Source: Sphaerisporangium perillae (GTDB lineage: Bacteria > Actinomycetota > Actinomycetes > Streptosporangiales > Streptosporangiaceae). Taken from it: 64,000 nt of DNA. This document shows positions 42,619 to 51,194 of the stretch, one piece after another. Positions within the stretch are counted from its first letter, which is position 1. Each line of letters begins with the position of its first letter. Location: assembly GCF_023276435.1 (NCBI RefSeq), contig NZ_JALLPO010000002.1, positions 248,001-312,000 of the forward strand, in the 5' to 3' direction. Both the position numbers and the translations under genes were made by a program. A model generated the notes under the pieces. The model was given only the letters and a program-made list of their open reading frames with translations, was not told the DNA's origin and searched no databases.

Positions 42619-43916
42619 CCGGCCTGAAGGAGCGCATCGCCGCCGAACTGGAAGCGGGACGCGCCCGCTCGCTGGCCTACACCGACGTGGACGACGAGGT
42701 GCTGGTGCGCAGGCACTCCCAGTTCATGTCGCCCCTGGTGTGGGACCTCGCCCACGTCGGCAACTATGAGGAGCTGTGGGTGCTGCGGGAGGTCGGCGGG
42801 CTCACCCCGCTGCGGCCGGAGATCGACGCGATGTACGACGCGTTCACCCACTCCCGCCGCGAGCGCCACGCGCTGCCGCTGCTCCGGCCCGCCGAAGCCC
42901 GCCGCTACATCTCCGGGGTGCGCGGCCGGGTGCTGGACGTGCTGGACGCGGCCGACCTCGGCGACCCCGACCCGCTCCGCTCCGGCGGCTTCGTGTTCGG
43001 GCTCGTCCTGCAGCACGAGCACCAGCACGACGAAACGATGCTCGCCACCCTGCAGCTGTCCGGCGAACCGGGCCTGGTCGGCGACGGCCCGCTGCCCCCC
43101 GGGCGGAACGCCTTCCCGGCCGAGGTGCTCGTGCCCGCCGGGCCGTTCACCGCCGGGGCCGGCACGCTGCCCTGGGCCTACGACAACGAGCGGCCCGAGC
43201 ACCGGGTCGACCTGCCCGCGTACTGGATCGACCGGTACCCCGTCACCAACGGCGCCTACGCCGAGTTCATCGAGGACGGCGGGTACACCGACCCGCGCTG
43301 GTGGAGCCCGCGCGGCTGGAGCTGGCGGGACCAGCGGGGGATCCTCGCGCCGCTGTTCTGGACCCGCGACGCCGGCACATGGTGGCGCACCCGCTTCGGG
43401 CGGACCGAGCCGGTGCCCCCCGACGAGCCCGTGCAGCACGTGAGCTGGTATGAGGCCGACGCCTACGCGCGATGGACCGGCCGCCGGCTGCCCACCGAGG
43501 CCGAGTGGGAGAAGGCCTGCGGGTGGAACCCGCACGCCGGACGGGCGGGCGCCTACCCGTGGGGGGACGCCGAGCCCGGGCCCGAGCACGCCAACCTCGG
43601 CCACCGCGCCTCGCGGCCCGCGCCGGTGGGCGCCTTCCCCGCGGGGGCGAGCCCCTGCGGCGCCGAACAGATGATCGGGGACGTGTGGGAGTGGACGGGA
43701 TCGTGGTTCCTGCCCTACCCCGGCTTCCGCTCCTTCCCCTACTCCGAGTACAGCGAGGTCTTCTTCGGCGCCACCTACCGGGTGCTGCGCGGCGGCTCGT
43801 GGGCCACGCACCCGCTGGCGGTCCGCACGACGTTCCGGAACTGGGACCATCCACACCGCCGGCAGATCTTCGCCGGGTTCCGGTGCGCCCGCGCGGCGAC
43901 GCCGGAGGAGGCCTAG
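42615..43916 (+). CDS. egtB: Hercynine oxygenase (sulfoxide synthase) EgtB
   Basis: A 433-residue non-haem iron enzyme that joins gamma-glutamylcysteine to hercynine with O2. The N-terminal DinB-like part provides the iron histidines: one in VWDLAHVGNYEE and two in LQHEHQHDETM. The C-terminal part is an FGE-sulfatase fold (YWIDRYPVTNGAYAEFIE, RRLPTEAEWEKAC, VWEWTGSWF, VLRGGSWATHP, FAGFRCARA). ATG at 42615 overlaps the egtA stop, and egtC begins directly after its own stop. Length is normal. Confidence 0.96.
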   Translation: MTGLKERIAAELEAGRARSLAYTDVDDEVLVRRHSQFMSPLVWDLAHVGNYEELWVLREVGGLTPLRPEIDAMYDAFTHSRRERHALPLLRPAEARRYISGVRGRVLDVLDAADLGDPDPLRSGGFVFGLVLQHEHQHDETMLATLQLSGEPGLVGDGPLPPGRNAFPAEVLVPAGPFTAGAGTLPWAYDNERPEHRVDLPAYWIDRYPVTNGAYAEFIEDGGYTDPRWWSPRGWSWRDQRGILAPLFWTRDAGTWWRTRFGRTEPVPPDEPVQHVSWYEADAYARWTGRRLPTEAEWEKACGWNPHAGRAGAYPWGDAEPGPEHANLGHRASRPAPVGAFPAGASPCGAEQMIGDVWEWTGSWFLPYPGFRSFPYSEYSEVFFGATYRVLRGGSWATHPLAVRTTFRNWDHPHRRQIFAGFRCARAATPEEA

Positions 43917-44627
43917 ATGTGCCGCCACGCGGCGTGGCTGGGCGCCCCCCGCCCGCTCACGTCGCTGCTCGACGACCCCGGGCACGGCCTGCTGCGCCAG
44001 TCGTACGCGCCGCGCCACCAGCGGTGCGGCGCGGTCAACGCCGACGGGTTCGGCATCGGCTGGTACGACCCGCACCACCGGGAACCGGTGCGCTACCGGC
44101 GTTCGGTCCCGATCTGGACCGACGCCAACCTGCCGGCGCTCGCCGGCGCCGCCCGGTCGGGCTGCCTGATCGCGGCCGTGCGCTCGGCGACCCCCGGCAT
44201 GCCCCTGGAGGAGTCCGCCACCGCGCCGTTCACCGAGGGACGATGGCTGCTCAGCCACAACGGGCGGGTGTCGCGGGATGCGGTCAGGCCGCTCGCCGGC
44301 GACCGCGAGCCGGAGAGCGCCTGCGACTCGGCCTGGCTCGCGGCGGCGGTGTTCGCGCGGCTCGGCGCCGGAAGCCCGCTGTGCGACGCGGTGGCCGCGG
44401 TCGTGGTGCCCGCCGGCCTGGACGATCCAGGAGCCCGGCTCAACCTGCTGGTCACCGACGGGGACGCGGTCGTGGCGACCGCCTGGCACGAGACCCTGTT
44501 CGTCCACCTCGGCGAGGGGGTGCTGCTGGCCAGCGAGCCGGTGGACGACCGGCCCGGCTGGGAACCCGTGCCCGACCGGCACCTGGTGCTCGCCACTCCC
44601 GACGGTGTCCGCGTCCAGCCCCTCTGA
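43917..44627 (+). CDS. egtC: Gamma-glutamyl hercynylcysteine S-oxide hydrolase
   Basis: A 236-residue class II glutamine amidotransferase-like amidohydrolase. After removal of the initiator methionine, Cys2 in MCRHAAWLGAPRP is the N-terminal nucleophile. GAVNADGFGIGWYDP, AVRSATPGM, and LLSHNGRV are the substrate-pocket blocks of the family. It removes glutamate from the EgtB product. The gene starts right after the egtB stop. The 222 bases to egtD hold degenerate repeats. Confidence 0.94.
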   Translation: MCRHAAWLGAPRPLTSLLDDPGHGLLRQSYAPRHQRCGAVNADGFGIGWYDPHHREPVRYRRSVPIWTDANLPALAGAARSGCLIAAVRSATPGMPLEESATAPFTEGRWLLSHNGRVSRDAVRPLAGDREPESACDSAWLAAAVFARLGAGSPLCDAVAAVVVPAGLDDPGARLNLLVTDGDAVVATAWHETLFVHLGEGVLLASEPVDDRPGWEPVPDRHLVLATPDGVRVQPL

Positions 44628-44639
44628 CCCGCCGACCGC

Positions 44640-44750
44640 CCTTCCGACCGCACGCCTGCCCGCACCCGTCCGATCTCGCCACCCGTCCGCCTGACCTCGC
44701 CGCCGTCCGGCCTCGCCACTCGTCCGGCCTCGCCGTCACAGCGCCCGCAT
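44640..44750. repeat. Degenerate tandem repeat between egtC and egtD
   Basis: A motif near CGTCCGGCCTCGCCACT recurs about four times with changes. It separates egtABC from egtD by an unusually long gap for this cluster. Confidence 0.5.
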
Positions 44751-44849
44751 CCGCCTCTGCGTTCACCGCTCCCCCCGCGCCCGGCCTTGCCTCCCGCCCA
44801 CGACCAGCGCTCCGCGCGACCAGTTCCGCCGTCACACCAGGAGGCCCGC

Positions 44850-45902
44850 GTGTCCGTCACCCAGATCCCGCTGCCGTTCCTGTACACGGTCAACCACCTC
44901 GGCCCCGACCACCGCCGCAGGGCGCTCGCCGAGGACGTCCGCACCGGGCTGACCTCGACGCCCAAATGGCTGCCGCCCAAGTGGTTCTACGACGCCACCG
45001 GAAGCGAGCTCTTCTCCCGGATCACCACGCTGCCCGAGTACTACCCCACGCGGCGGGAGCTGGCCATCCTGCGCGAGAACGCCGCCGAGATCGCCGCGCT
45101 GTCCGGCGCCGACACGCTGGTCGAGCTCGGCTCGGGCACCAGCGACAAGACCGTCCTGCTGCTGGACGCGCTCGCCGGCGCCGGCACGCTGAAGACCTAC
45201 TCCCCGGTCGACGTGGACGCGGCCACGCTGGAGGCCGCGGCCCGCCGGGTCGCCGCCGCCCATCCCGGCCTGGCCGTCTGGGCGGTCTGCGCCGACTTCG
45301 AGCGGCACCTGTCCCGGCTGCCGCGGACGGGCAGGCGGCTGGTCGCGTTCCTCGGCGGGACGATCGGCAACCTCGACGACGAGGCGCGGGCGTCCTTCCT
45401 CTCCGAGCTGCACGACACGCTCTCCCCCGGCGACGGCCTGCTGCTCGGGGCCGACCTGGTGAAGGACACCGGGCGGCTGGTGGCGGCCTACGACGACAAC
45501 GCCGGGGTGACGGCCGCGTTCAACCGCAACGTCCTCACCGTGATGAACCGCGAGCTCGGCGCGGACTTCACCCCCCAGGCGTTCGAGCACGTGGCCCTCT
45601 ACGATGCGCGGCGGCACCGGATCGAGATGCGGCTGCGGGCCACCCGTCCCATGCGCGTGAACTTCCGCGAACTCGGCCTGACGGTCGCCTTCAGGGCCGG
45701 CGAGGAGATGCGGACCGAGATCAGCGTCAAGTTCTACCGCTACCGCCTGGAGCGCGAGCTGCTGCGCTGCGGCTTCGCGGTGAGCCGCTGGTACACCGAC
45801 CCGGCGCAGGACTTCGCCGTGGTCCTGGCGTTCGTCCCGGAGGGGCGGCACGCCGAGGAGGTTCAGGCGCCGCGAGGGCACCGCAGGAACGGCCGCAGCT
45901 GA
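44850..45902 (+). CDS. egtD: L-histidine N-alpha-methyltransferase EgtD
   Basis: A 350-residue SAM-dependent methyltransferase giving hercynine from histidine. It has WLPPKWFYDATGSELFSRI and TLPEYYPTRREL of the substrate domain, VELGSGTSDKT as SAM motif I, YSPVDVDAATLE, VAFLGGTIGNLDDE, and a C-terminal FRELGLTVAFRAGEEMRTEISVKF. GTG at 44850 has AGGAGG eight bases before. With egtA-C this provides every dedicated step to the sulfoxide intermediate; EgtE (C-S lyase) is not in the window. Confidence 0.96.
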   Translation: MSVTQIPLPFLYTVNHLGPDHRRRALAEDVRTGLTSTPKWLPPKWFYDATGSELFSRITTLPEYYPTRRELAILRENAAEIAALSGADTLVELGSGTSDKTVLLLDALAGAGTLKTYSPVDVDAATLEAAARRVAAAHPGLAVWAVCADFERHLSRLPRTGRRLVAFLGGTIGNLDDEARASFLSELHDTLSPGDGLLLGADLVKDTGRLVAAYDDNAGVTAAFNRNVLTVMNRELGADFTPQAFEHVALYDARRHRIEMRLRATRPMRVNFRELGLTVAFRAGEEMRTEISVKFYRYRLERELLRCGFAVSRWYTDPAQDFAVVLAFVPEGRHAEEVQAPRGHRRNGRS

Positions 45903-46178
45903 TCCGCGACAGCCTTACGCAAGAAAAGGGAAATATGCGGCTATCAATGGCAAAAAACTTTCACTCCACCGTTTACCCGGCATCGGGTGGATGTTTTTCC
46001 ATCGCCGGGGAAACAGAGGGATCCCGTCCCACTCTTCCCCTGGTGAGACGGGCGGTCGGCGGGCCACCCCGCACGGCCGGGGCGCCGTTCGAGATATATG
46101 CTTTGAACCCAATCCGGCATTTTGCCGTTGATATCCCTAGATGCGGGAAGCACCGCATCGACCGAGGAGGTCCGCAGG

Positions 46179-48332
46179 GTGTCGGCGCAGGAAAGGCGGC
46201 TCTCGGCGATCGGGGAGGCCGCGGCCGGTGTTCTCCGCCACACCGATTACCATCTCGTCCGGGCCGAGGACGTCGCGGCGGCCGTGCGGCTCTCCCGGGA
46301 GGGCCAGAGCGGGCGGCGCAGCGCGGTCTGGCTCTACAACGAGGTCAAGAGCCGCAGGGTCCTGGTGGCGCTCGCGATCCACCACGCCTTCGCGGAGTTC
46401 GCCGAGCGCAACGGCCCGCGCGAGCCGCCGCCGGTCCCCGGGAGCCTGGTCGAGGCGCGCGACCTGGTCACCCGGGCGCTGCTCCTGGTCGCCCGGTTCC
46501 ACCGCGCCGAGTTCTTCCTCACCCAGCAGGTCCAGCTCGGGATCGGCGACATCGCCACCTCCGAGAAGCGCCAGTCGGCCCCCCAGGAGCCGCCGAGCTG
46601 GCCCGACACCGCGATCGGACAGGCCGCCTCCGCCGGCTGGGCCGGGCGGGTGTTCGCCTACGCCGGCCACCTCACCCCCGTGCTCGCCGCCGCGGCGCAG
46701 GCGGTGTGCCTGCCGCCTCCGGGATGGGCGCGCTCCAGCGCCGAGAGGCTCTCCGACCTCGCCTTCGACGCGCTCACCGACGACCTGGACGGCCCGGTCG
46801 ACCGGCAGGCCGCGGCGCTGAGCGCCCACTGGTACGAGCGGCACCTGGTCCCGCTGGCGGGCTCGTGGATCGACGACCTGGACGTGGCCGAACGCGTCCG
46901 TGACCTCACGCGCCGGTCCGCGCCCGGCACGCGGGCCGAGGCCGACGCCCAGGCCGGCGTCCTGCGCTCCCTTCTCGACACCGGCATCCTGCTCGAACGC
47001 GGCGCGCGCGAGGCCTCGGAGCTGTCACGGCTCCTGTCGCCCGCCGGAACCGGCGAGCACGCCGACCCGCTCGCCCTGTGCGACGCCCATGGCCGCCGCG
47101 GCCTCGCCCTGCTCAGATACGGCGACCTCGCGTCCGCCCGCGCGAGCTTCCTGTCCTGCCTGGACATCGCCGAACGGGAGCTGAGCGCGCGCGACCCGGA
47201 GGAGGCCGCCCTGTACGCCGCACGGGCGCGGCACAATCTCGGCGAGGTCATGATGGAGGCGGGCCGGCCGGTCGAGGCGGCCGAGCTGATCGACAAGGCC
47301 CGTCCGGCGCCCGGCCAGGGCGGCGACCCGGGCACGGGCGTCTCCCCGGCGTGGCGGCGCCACACGCTGACCGCCCAGGCGGCGGCGCGTGCCGCCTCCC
47401 GCGCCGGCAGGGTCGTGGAGGGGCTGCGGCTGGCCGAGGCCGTGGCCGCCGACCGGCTGGCCCGCCTCGGCGAGCCCGGCGACATCAACGTGGTCGCCGC
47501 CCGGGTGTCCCTCGCCGAGACGCTGCTGGAGGCCGGCCAGCCCATCGAGGCCCGCCACGTGCTCCAGGAGGCCCGGCGCCACCGCGCCGACCTGCTGCGC
47601 CCGATCGCCTACTGGGCCGCCCACGACACGGTGCGGCTCGCGCAGGTCGAGCTCGTCTCGCACGAGCCGGGCGCCGCCCTGCGGCTGCTGGAGGTCTCCC
47701 CCGTCCTGGACGAGTGGTTCGCCCGGCACGTGTCGTTCGGGCTGTGGGCGGAGGCCCGGACGGTGCGGGCCCTCGCCACGGCCCTGGTGGGCGACGCGGG
47801 CACGGCGCTCGGCGCCCTCGGCGAGCTGACGGACCTCCTCGGCGCCGCGCCGGCCGAGGGCCTGCTCCTCCCGGTACGGCGCGCCCTCGCAGAAGTGCAG
47901 TTGATGTGCGGCGACGCGCGCTCGGCCGCCGCGACCCTGGAGGAGGTCCGGGCCGCCGAGACCGAACCGGGCGATCCCCCCGGGCGGGCGCGCACGATGC
48001 TGCTCGCCGCCCGCTGCGAGGACGACCTCGGCCGGGAGGCGGCGGCCCGGCGCCACCGTGCCGAGCTGGCCGGCCTCACCGGGCTCGACCCCGCCCACCC
48101 CCTGCTCCTGGCGGGACGCTACGACGAGGCCGCGCGCCGGTTCGAGACCGGCGGCTTCGAGGGGCTGGAGGAGCTGCTCGCGCCCCTGCTCGACCGCACG
48201 CCCCTCGGCCACGGCCGCCCCGCGCTCGGGGACGGGCATCCGCTGCTCCTGAACGCCGTCGTCCTCGCCGACCGCAGCGGCGCCGTCCGCCTCCCCCGCT
48301 CCCCACGCCAGGTGCTCTGGGAGGACGCCTGA
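46179..48332 (+). CDS. TetR-like N-terminus joined to helical (TPR-type) repeats
   Basis: A 717-residue protein. The first 75 or so residues resemble a TetR-type helix-turn-helix (LSAIGEAAAGVLRHTDYHLVRAEDVAAAVRL, AVWLYNEVKSRRVLVALAIHHAFAEF). The remaining 600 are alpha-helical repeats typical of TPRs (RRGLALLRYGDLASARASFL, LYAARARHNLGEVMMEAGR, VSLAETLLEAGQPIEARHVL). The GTG at 46179 has a GAGGAGG eight bases away; the longer frame from 46122 has none. A repeat-containing regulator is inferred. The 276 bases upstream, after egtD, contain no gene. Confidence 0.6.
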   Translation: MSAQERRLSAIGEAAAGVLRHTDYHLVRAEDVAAAVRLSREGQSGRRSAVWLYNEVKSRRVLVALAIHHAFAEFAERNGPREPPPVPGSLVEARDLVTRALLLVARFHRAEFFLTQQVQLGIGDIATSEKRQSAPQEPPSWPDTAIGQAASAGWAGRVFAYAGHLTPVLAAAAQAVCLPPPGWARSSAERLSDLAFDALTDDLDGPVDRQAAALSAHWYERHLVPLAGSWIDDLDVAERVRDLTRRSAPGTRAEADAQAGVLRSLLDTGILLERGAREASELSRLLSPAGTGEHADPLALCDAHGRRGLALLRYGDLASARASFLSCLDIAERELSARDPEEAALYAARARHNLGEVMMEAGRPVEAAELIDKARPAPGQGGDPGTGVSPAWRRHTLTAQAAARAASRAGRVVEGLRLAEAVAADRLARLGEPGDINVVAARVSLAETLLEAGQPIEARHVLQEARRHRADLLRPIAYWAAHDTVRLAQVELVSHEPGAALRLLEVSPVLDEWFARHVSFGLWAEARTVRALATALVGDAGTALGALGELTDLLGAAPAEGLLLPVRRALAEVQLMCGDARSAAATLEEVRAAETEPGDPPGRARTMLLAARCEDDLGREAAARRHRAELAGLTGLDPAHPLLLAGRYDEAARRFETGGFEGLEELLAPLLDRTPLGHGRPALGDGHPLLLNAVVLADRSGAVRLPRSPRQVLWEDA

Positions 48333-48374
48333 CCGGAGCCACCTCCCGCGCTCGACTCGCTGAAGTTCGAACGC

Positions 48375-48497
48375 ATGGACGGGCAGACCTACCGCGCATT
48401 CGGCTACCGGCTCATCAGCATACCCGCCGGACCATTACCCGAACGAGTGACCACGATCTCCCAGCTCGCGGGACTTCCGAAACGCGCCCTTAGTTGA
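48375..48497 (+). pseudogene. Short fragment after the repeat protein
   Basis: A 40-codon run from ATG 48375, MDGQTYRAFGYRLISIPAGP then LPERVTTISQLAGLPKRALS, reads like the end of a globular protein. It is in the same frame as the preceding gene and separated from it only by its TGA at 48330, so it could be a remnant, a small gene or the former end of a longer neighbour. Its stop overlaps the 3' end of the vapC-like gene. Confidence 0.3.
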
Positions 48498-48903
48498 GAA
48501 TGTCGATGACAGGGATGCCGGGGTAGCGCGCCTGCAGGAATTCGGGACGGGCGGTCAGGATGGGCCAGCCGCGTAGATCATGGAAGGCGGCCGCATGTGC
48601 CAGAGACAGGTCACTGATGGTCGTGCCCTTCAGTAGCCGATAACTGACCAGGAGCGCCTGCTGGGAGGTGAGCGCCGACTCTTCCCCTCCTAGGGCGAAG
48701 TCCGCTCCGAGTATCTGTGTGATCAGCCAGCGTTCCTCATCTGTTCTGGCCTGGGAGAACGCCTCCGTTACGCAGACGGAGGGGATCAGCAGGGAGGTCG
48801 CCGTCTCCTTGATCTCCCCGAGTCGCATGAAGGCTGCGGATTCTTGCCGTGCACATGCCTCCAAGGCGCTGGTGTCCATGATCAGTCCGGAGCGGGCGTC
48901 CAC
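48490..48903 (-). CDS. VapC-like PIN-domain toxin
   Basis: A 137-residue PIN-domain protein. The first acidic residue is in GLIMDTSALEA, followed by a conserved glutamate region (CVTEAFSQAR), TISDLSLAHAAAFHD with the third acidic residue, and a last ILTARPEFLQ. PIN toxins are metal-dependent ribonucleases. The GTG start at 48903 shares one base with the antitoxin stop, the usual toxin-antitoxin layout. The order antitoxin then toxin is as in VapBC. Confidence 0.78.
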   Translation of the reverse strand: MDARSGLIMDTSALEACARQESAAFMRLGEIKETATSLLIPSVCVTEAFSQARTDEERWLITQILGADFALGGEESALTSQQALLVSYRLLKGTTISDLSLAHAAAFHDLRGWPILTARPEFLQARYPGIPVIDILN

Positions 48904-49190
48904 TACGCATTGCCCTCCATGTCGCGGTCCGCCCCTCCGGCGGCGAGGGCGGCACGGAAGCCGGCGCCGTTGTCGTAGATGCGCTGATACTCATCGGGGT
49001 CGGTTACCTTGAGCGCCTCGATTCTCGCCTCGAGCAGCGCGCTCAACTGTGCGGCCCTGCTGAGCTTGTATTCAGCCGCTTCGGCCAGGAACGCCGAGAT
49101 CGACGACGCCTGGCCCGCCTCCAGCCGCTCGCGGATCTTCGCCACGAGGTCGCTGGGGAGGCTGACGGAGAGCTTCTCTGTCGTTCCCAT
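48903..49190 (-). CDS. Ribbon-helix-helix antitoxin
   Basis: A 95-residue protein. KLSVSLPSDLVAKIRERLEAGQ is a ribbon-helix-helix with the next helix at SSISAFLAEAAEYKLSRAAQ; the C-terminal half (LEARIEALKVTDPDEYQRI) would wrap the toxin. ATG at 49190 is followed closely by a promoter-sized gap only. As in other type II systems the RHH part should repress its own operon. Confidence 0.8.
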   Translation of the reverse strand: MGTTEKLSVSLPSDLVAKIRERLEAGQASSISAFLAEAAEYKLSRAAQLSALLEARIEALKVTDPDEYQRIYDNGAGFRAALAAGGADRDMEGNA

Positions 49191-49247
49191 GCCGCGATGC
49201 TACTCGGGTAGCACCGGATGATCAATCGTCGTCGACTCCTGCTTGTA

Positions 49248-51179
49248 CTACGCGTGGTCGGCGAGGGTGTCGCGCAGGCCGTGGACCGCCTCGCCGATCG
49301 GTTCGAGAGCCTTCTCTCCCTGGGCCTCGTCCCCGGCGAGCCGTGGGCGGTGGCGCACCGGGTCTCCGGAGCGGACGCGCTCGGCGATGTCCTCCAGCGA
49401 CGCGGCGACCTCCTTGACCGCCTCGTCCGACGGCTCGGGCCCGCCGTGCTCGCTACGCACCGCCGTCGCCGCCGTCGCGTCGGCGACCTTCTCCAGTGCC
49501 GTCATCGCCGGCAGCCAGGTGGTGACGCGCCTGCTGACGGCGGGCGGCTCGGTCAGCGCCCGCTGGAAGACCGTCCGCAGGTCGGCGAGGGCGTCGAACG
49601 CCTGCCGGTGCAGCAGCGCGCCGCCGGGGCCGCCGTCGAACGCGTGCCGCAGGTACCGCGCCGTGGCCGACACCGCGTCGGCGAAGCGCGGCCGGACCGG
49701 GGCCTGCCAGCTCGCCGGCCAGGGCAGGTAGCCGACGAGCAGCACGATGGCGCAGCCGACGAGCGTGTCCACCAGCCGGATCTCCGCCAGCCGGGGACCC
49801 ATCCCGGTGAGCAGGTCCACGAGCAGCACGACCACCGGCACCTGGAACGTCGACATCAGCCCCCAGTTGCGCTGCTGCCCGTACGGCAGGAGCGCGGCGA
49901 AGATCGCGATGGGGATCAGGATCGCGGGCCCGTACGGCACCAGGTAGAGCAACACGGTGCCGAGGAGCGCGCCGACGACGGTGCCGATGCCGCGCTGGAC
50001 CGCCCGGGCGAACACCGACCCGAAGTCGGGCTTGAGCACCAGCGCGACCGTCAGCATGGTCCAGTAGGAACGCTGGATCCAGTGCAGCTCGCTGAGCACC
50101 GCCGCCACTCCCATGCACAGCGCCAGCCTGACGGTGTAGACGCGGGTCAGGTGCCCGTACATCATCCGCTCCCACGCCCGCCTGACCCGGGTGCCGAACC
50201 CCATCCGCTCATAAGGGGGACGCTCCTCCGGGACCTCGCCTCCGGAGACCAGGTCAGCGGCCTCGTTCACGGCCGAGCACAGCGCCCGCAGCGCCGGCGA
50301 GGACGGCTCGAACCGCCGCAGGCGGGGAGCGTCGCCGCCGGCCAGCGCCGCGGCGATGGCGCCGACGGCCTGCGCCACCTCGGGGGCGGGCTCGCGGCCC
50401 TCCTGCGAGAGCGACAGCAACGCGTTGCGTATCCGGGTGGCCTGGTTCAGCAGGGCGATCAGCCGGGTGCGCTCCTGGTCCGGCCCGGCCGCCGCCGACC
50501 GGGCGCTCAGCACCGTGTCGTAGGCCTTCTTGAGGGCGGTGTCGAACGCCTTCACGGCGTCCGCCCTGTCGGAGTGCCACCGCGACAGGAGGCCGCCGAG
50601 CGCCTGGTAGACCTCGGCGACGGCGGCGTCCTCGGCGGCGCGGGGACGGAGCGGCCAGCCGGCCACCGACAGCAGGAGCGCCCACGCCGCGCCGGACGCG
50701 TACAGCAGCGCTCCGGCGACGGGCCGTTCGGGGAAGGACACGCCGATGCCGAGCACCGTCATCACCAGGAGCTGGAGCCCGGCCAGCGAGCCCGCGGCGC
50801 CCACGAGGCTGATCAGCGCGGACACCGCCGAGACCACGACGACCACCAGCACCGTCCACCAGCCGAGCCCGTGCACGGAGTGGCCCACCAGGTAACCGGC
50901 CGAGCCGCCGGACGCCGCGCAGGCGATGCGGATGACCCGGGCGCGGTAGGTGCCGCCCCGGTCGGCCAGCGCCGCCGCCATGGCTCCCATGCCGGGCAGC
51001 AGCCCCAGCGTGAGCCGGCCCAGCGCCAGGCCGGCGATCAGCGGACCGGTGACCGAGGCGGCGACCCGCAGCATCGCCGGCCAGTTCGGCCGGGCGGGGA
51101 CCGGCCGGACCGTCTCCACCAGCCAGCCGGGAGCGGCGCCGGCCAGCCGGTCGGCGGGACGCCGGAACGGTCCGAGCAT
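49248..51179 (-). CDS. FUSC-family membrane protein (aromatic-acid-exporter-like)
   Basis: A 643-residue protein with two sets of hydrophobic helices separated by a soluble middle part, as in YccS/FUSC proteins. The first set runs from MLRVAASVTGPLIAGLALG to LLYASGAAWALLLSVAGWP. The second begins at VRLALCMGVAAVLSELHWI with the family motif RSYWTMLTVALVLKPDFGSVFARAVQRGIGTVVGALLG, in pieces, and ends with LLVGYLPWPASWQ. The family is linked to export of aromatic acids. It lies 15 bases downstream of the molybdenum hydroxylase large subunit in the same direction, so it may be co-transcribed. Confidence 0.88.
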   Translation of the reverse strand: MLGPFRRPADRLAGAAPGWLVETVRPVPARPNWPAMLRVAASVTGPLIAGLALGRLTLGLLPGMGAMAAALADRGGTYRARVIRIACAASGGSAGYLVGHSVHGLGWWTVLVVVVVSAVSALISLVGAAGSLAGLQLLVMTVLGIGVSFPERPVAGALLYASGAAWALLLSVAGWPLRPRAAEDAAVAEVYQALGGLLSRWHSDRADAVKAFDTALKKAYDTVLSARSAAAGPDQERTRLIALLNQATRIRNALLSLSQEGREPAPEVAQAVGAIAAALAGGDAPRLRRFEPSSPALRALCSAVNEAADLVSGGEVPEERPPYERMGFGTRVRRAWERMMYGHLTRVYTVRLALCMGVAAVLSELHWIQRSYWTMLTVALVLKPDFGSVFARAVQRGIGTVVGALLGTVLLYLVPYGPAILIPIAIFAALLPYGQQRNWGLMSTFQVPVVVLLVDLLTGMGPRLAEIRLVDTLVGCAIVLLVGYLPWPASWQAPVRPRFADAVSATARYLRHAFDGGPGGALLHRQAFDALADLRTVFQRALTEPPAVSRRVTTWLPAMTALEKVADATAATAVRSEHGGPEPSDEAVKEVAASLEDIAERVRSGDPVRHRPRLAGDEAQGEKALEPIGEAVHGLRDTLADHA

Positions 51180-51194
51180 GCGCGCGGGACGCGC

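Noticed and set aside
48330-48497. In-frame continuation after the TGA of the TetR/TPR protein could mean stop-codon readthrough.
   Set aside because: No selenocysteine or readthrough signal is evident; a fragment or small separate ORF is simpler.
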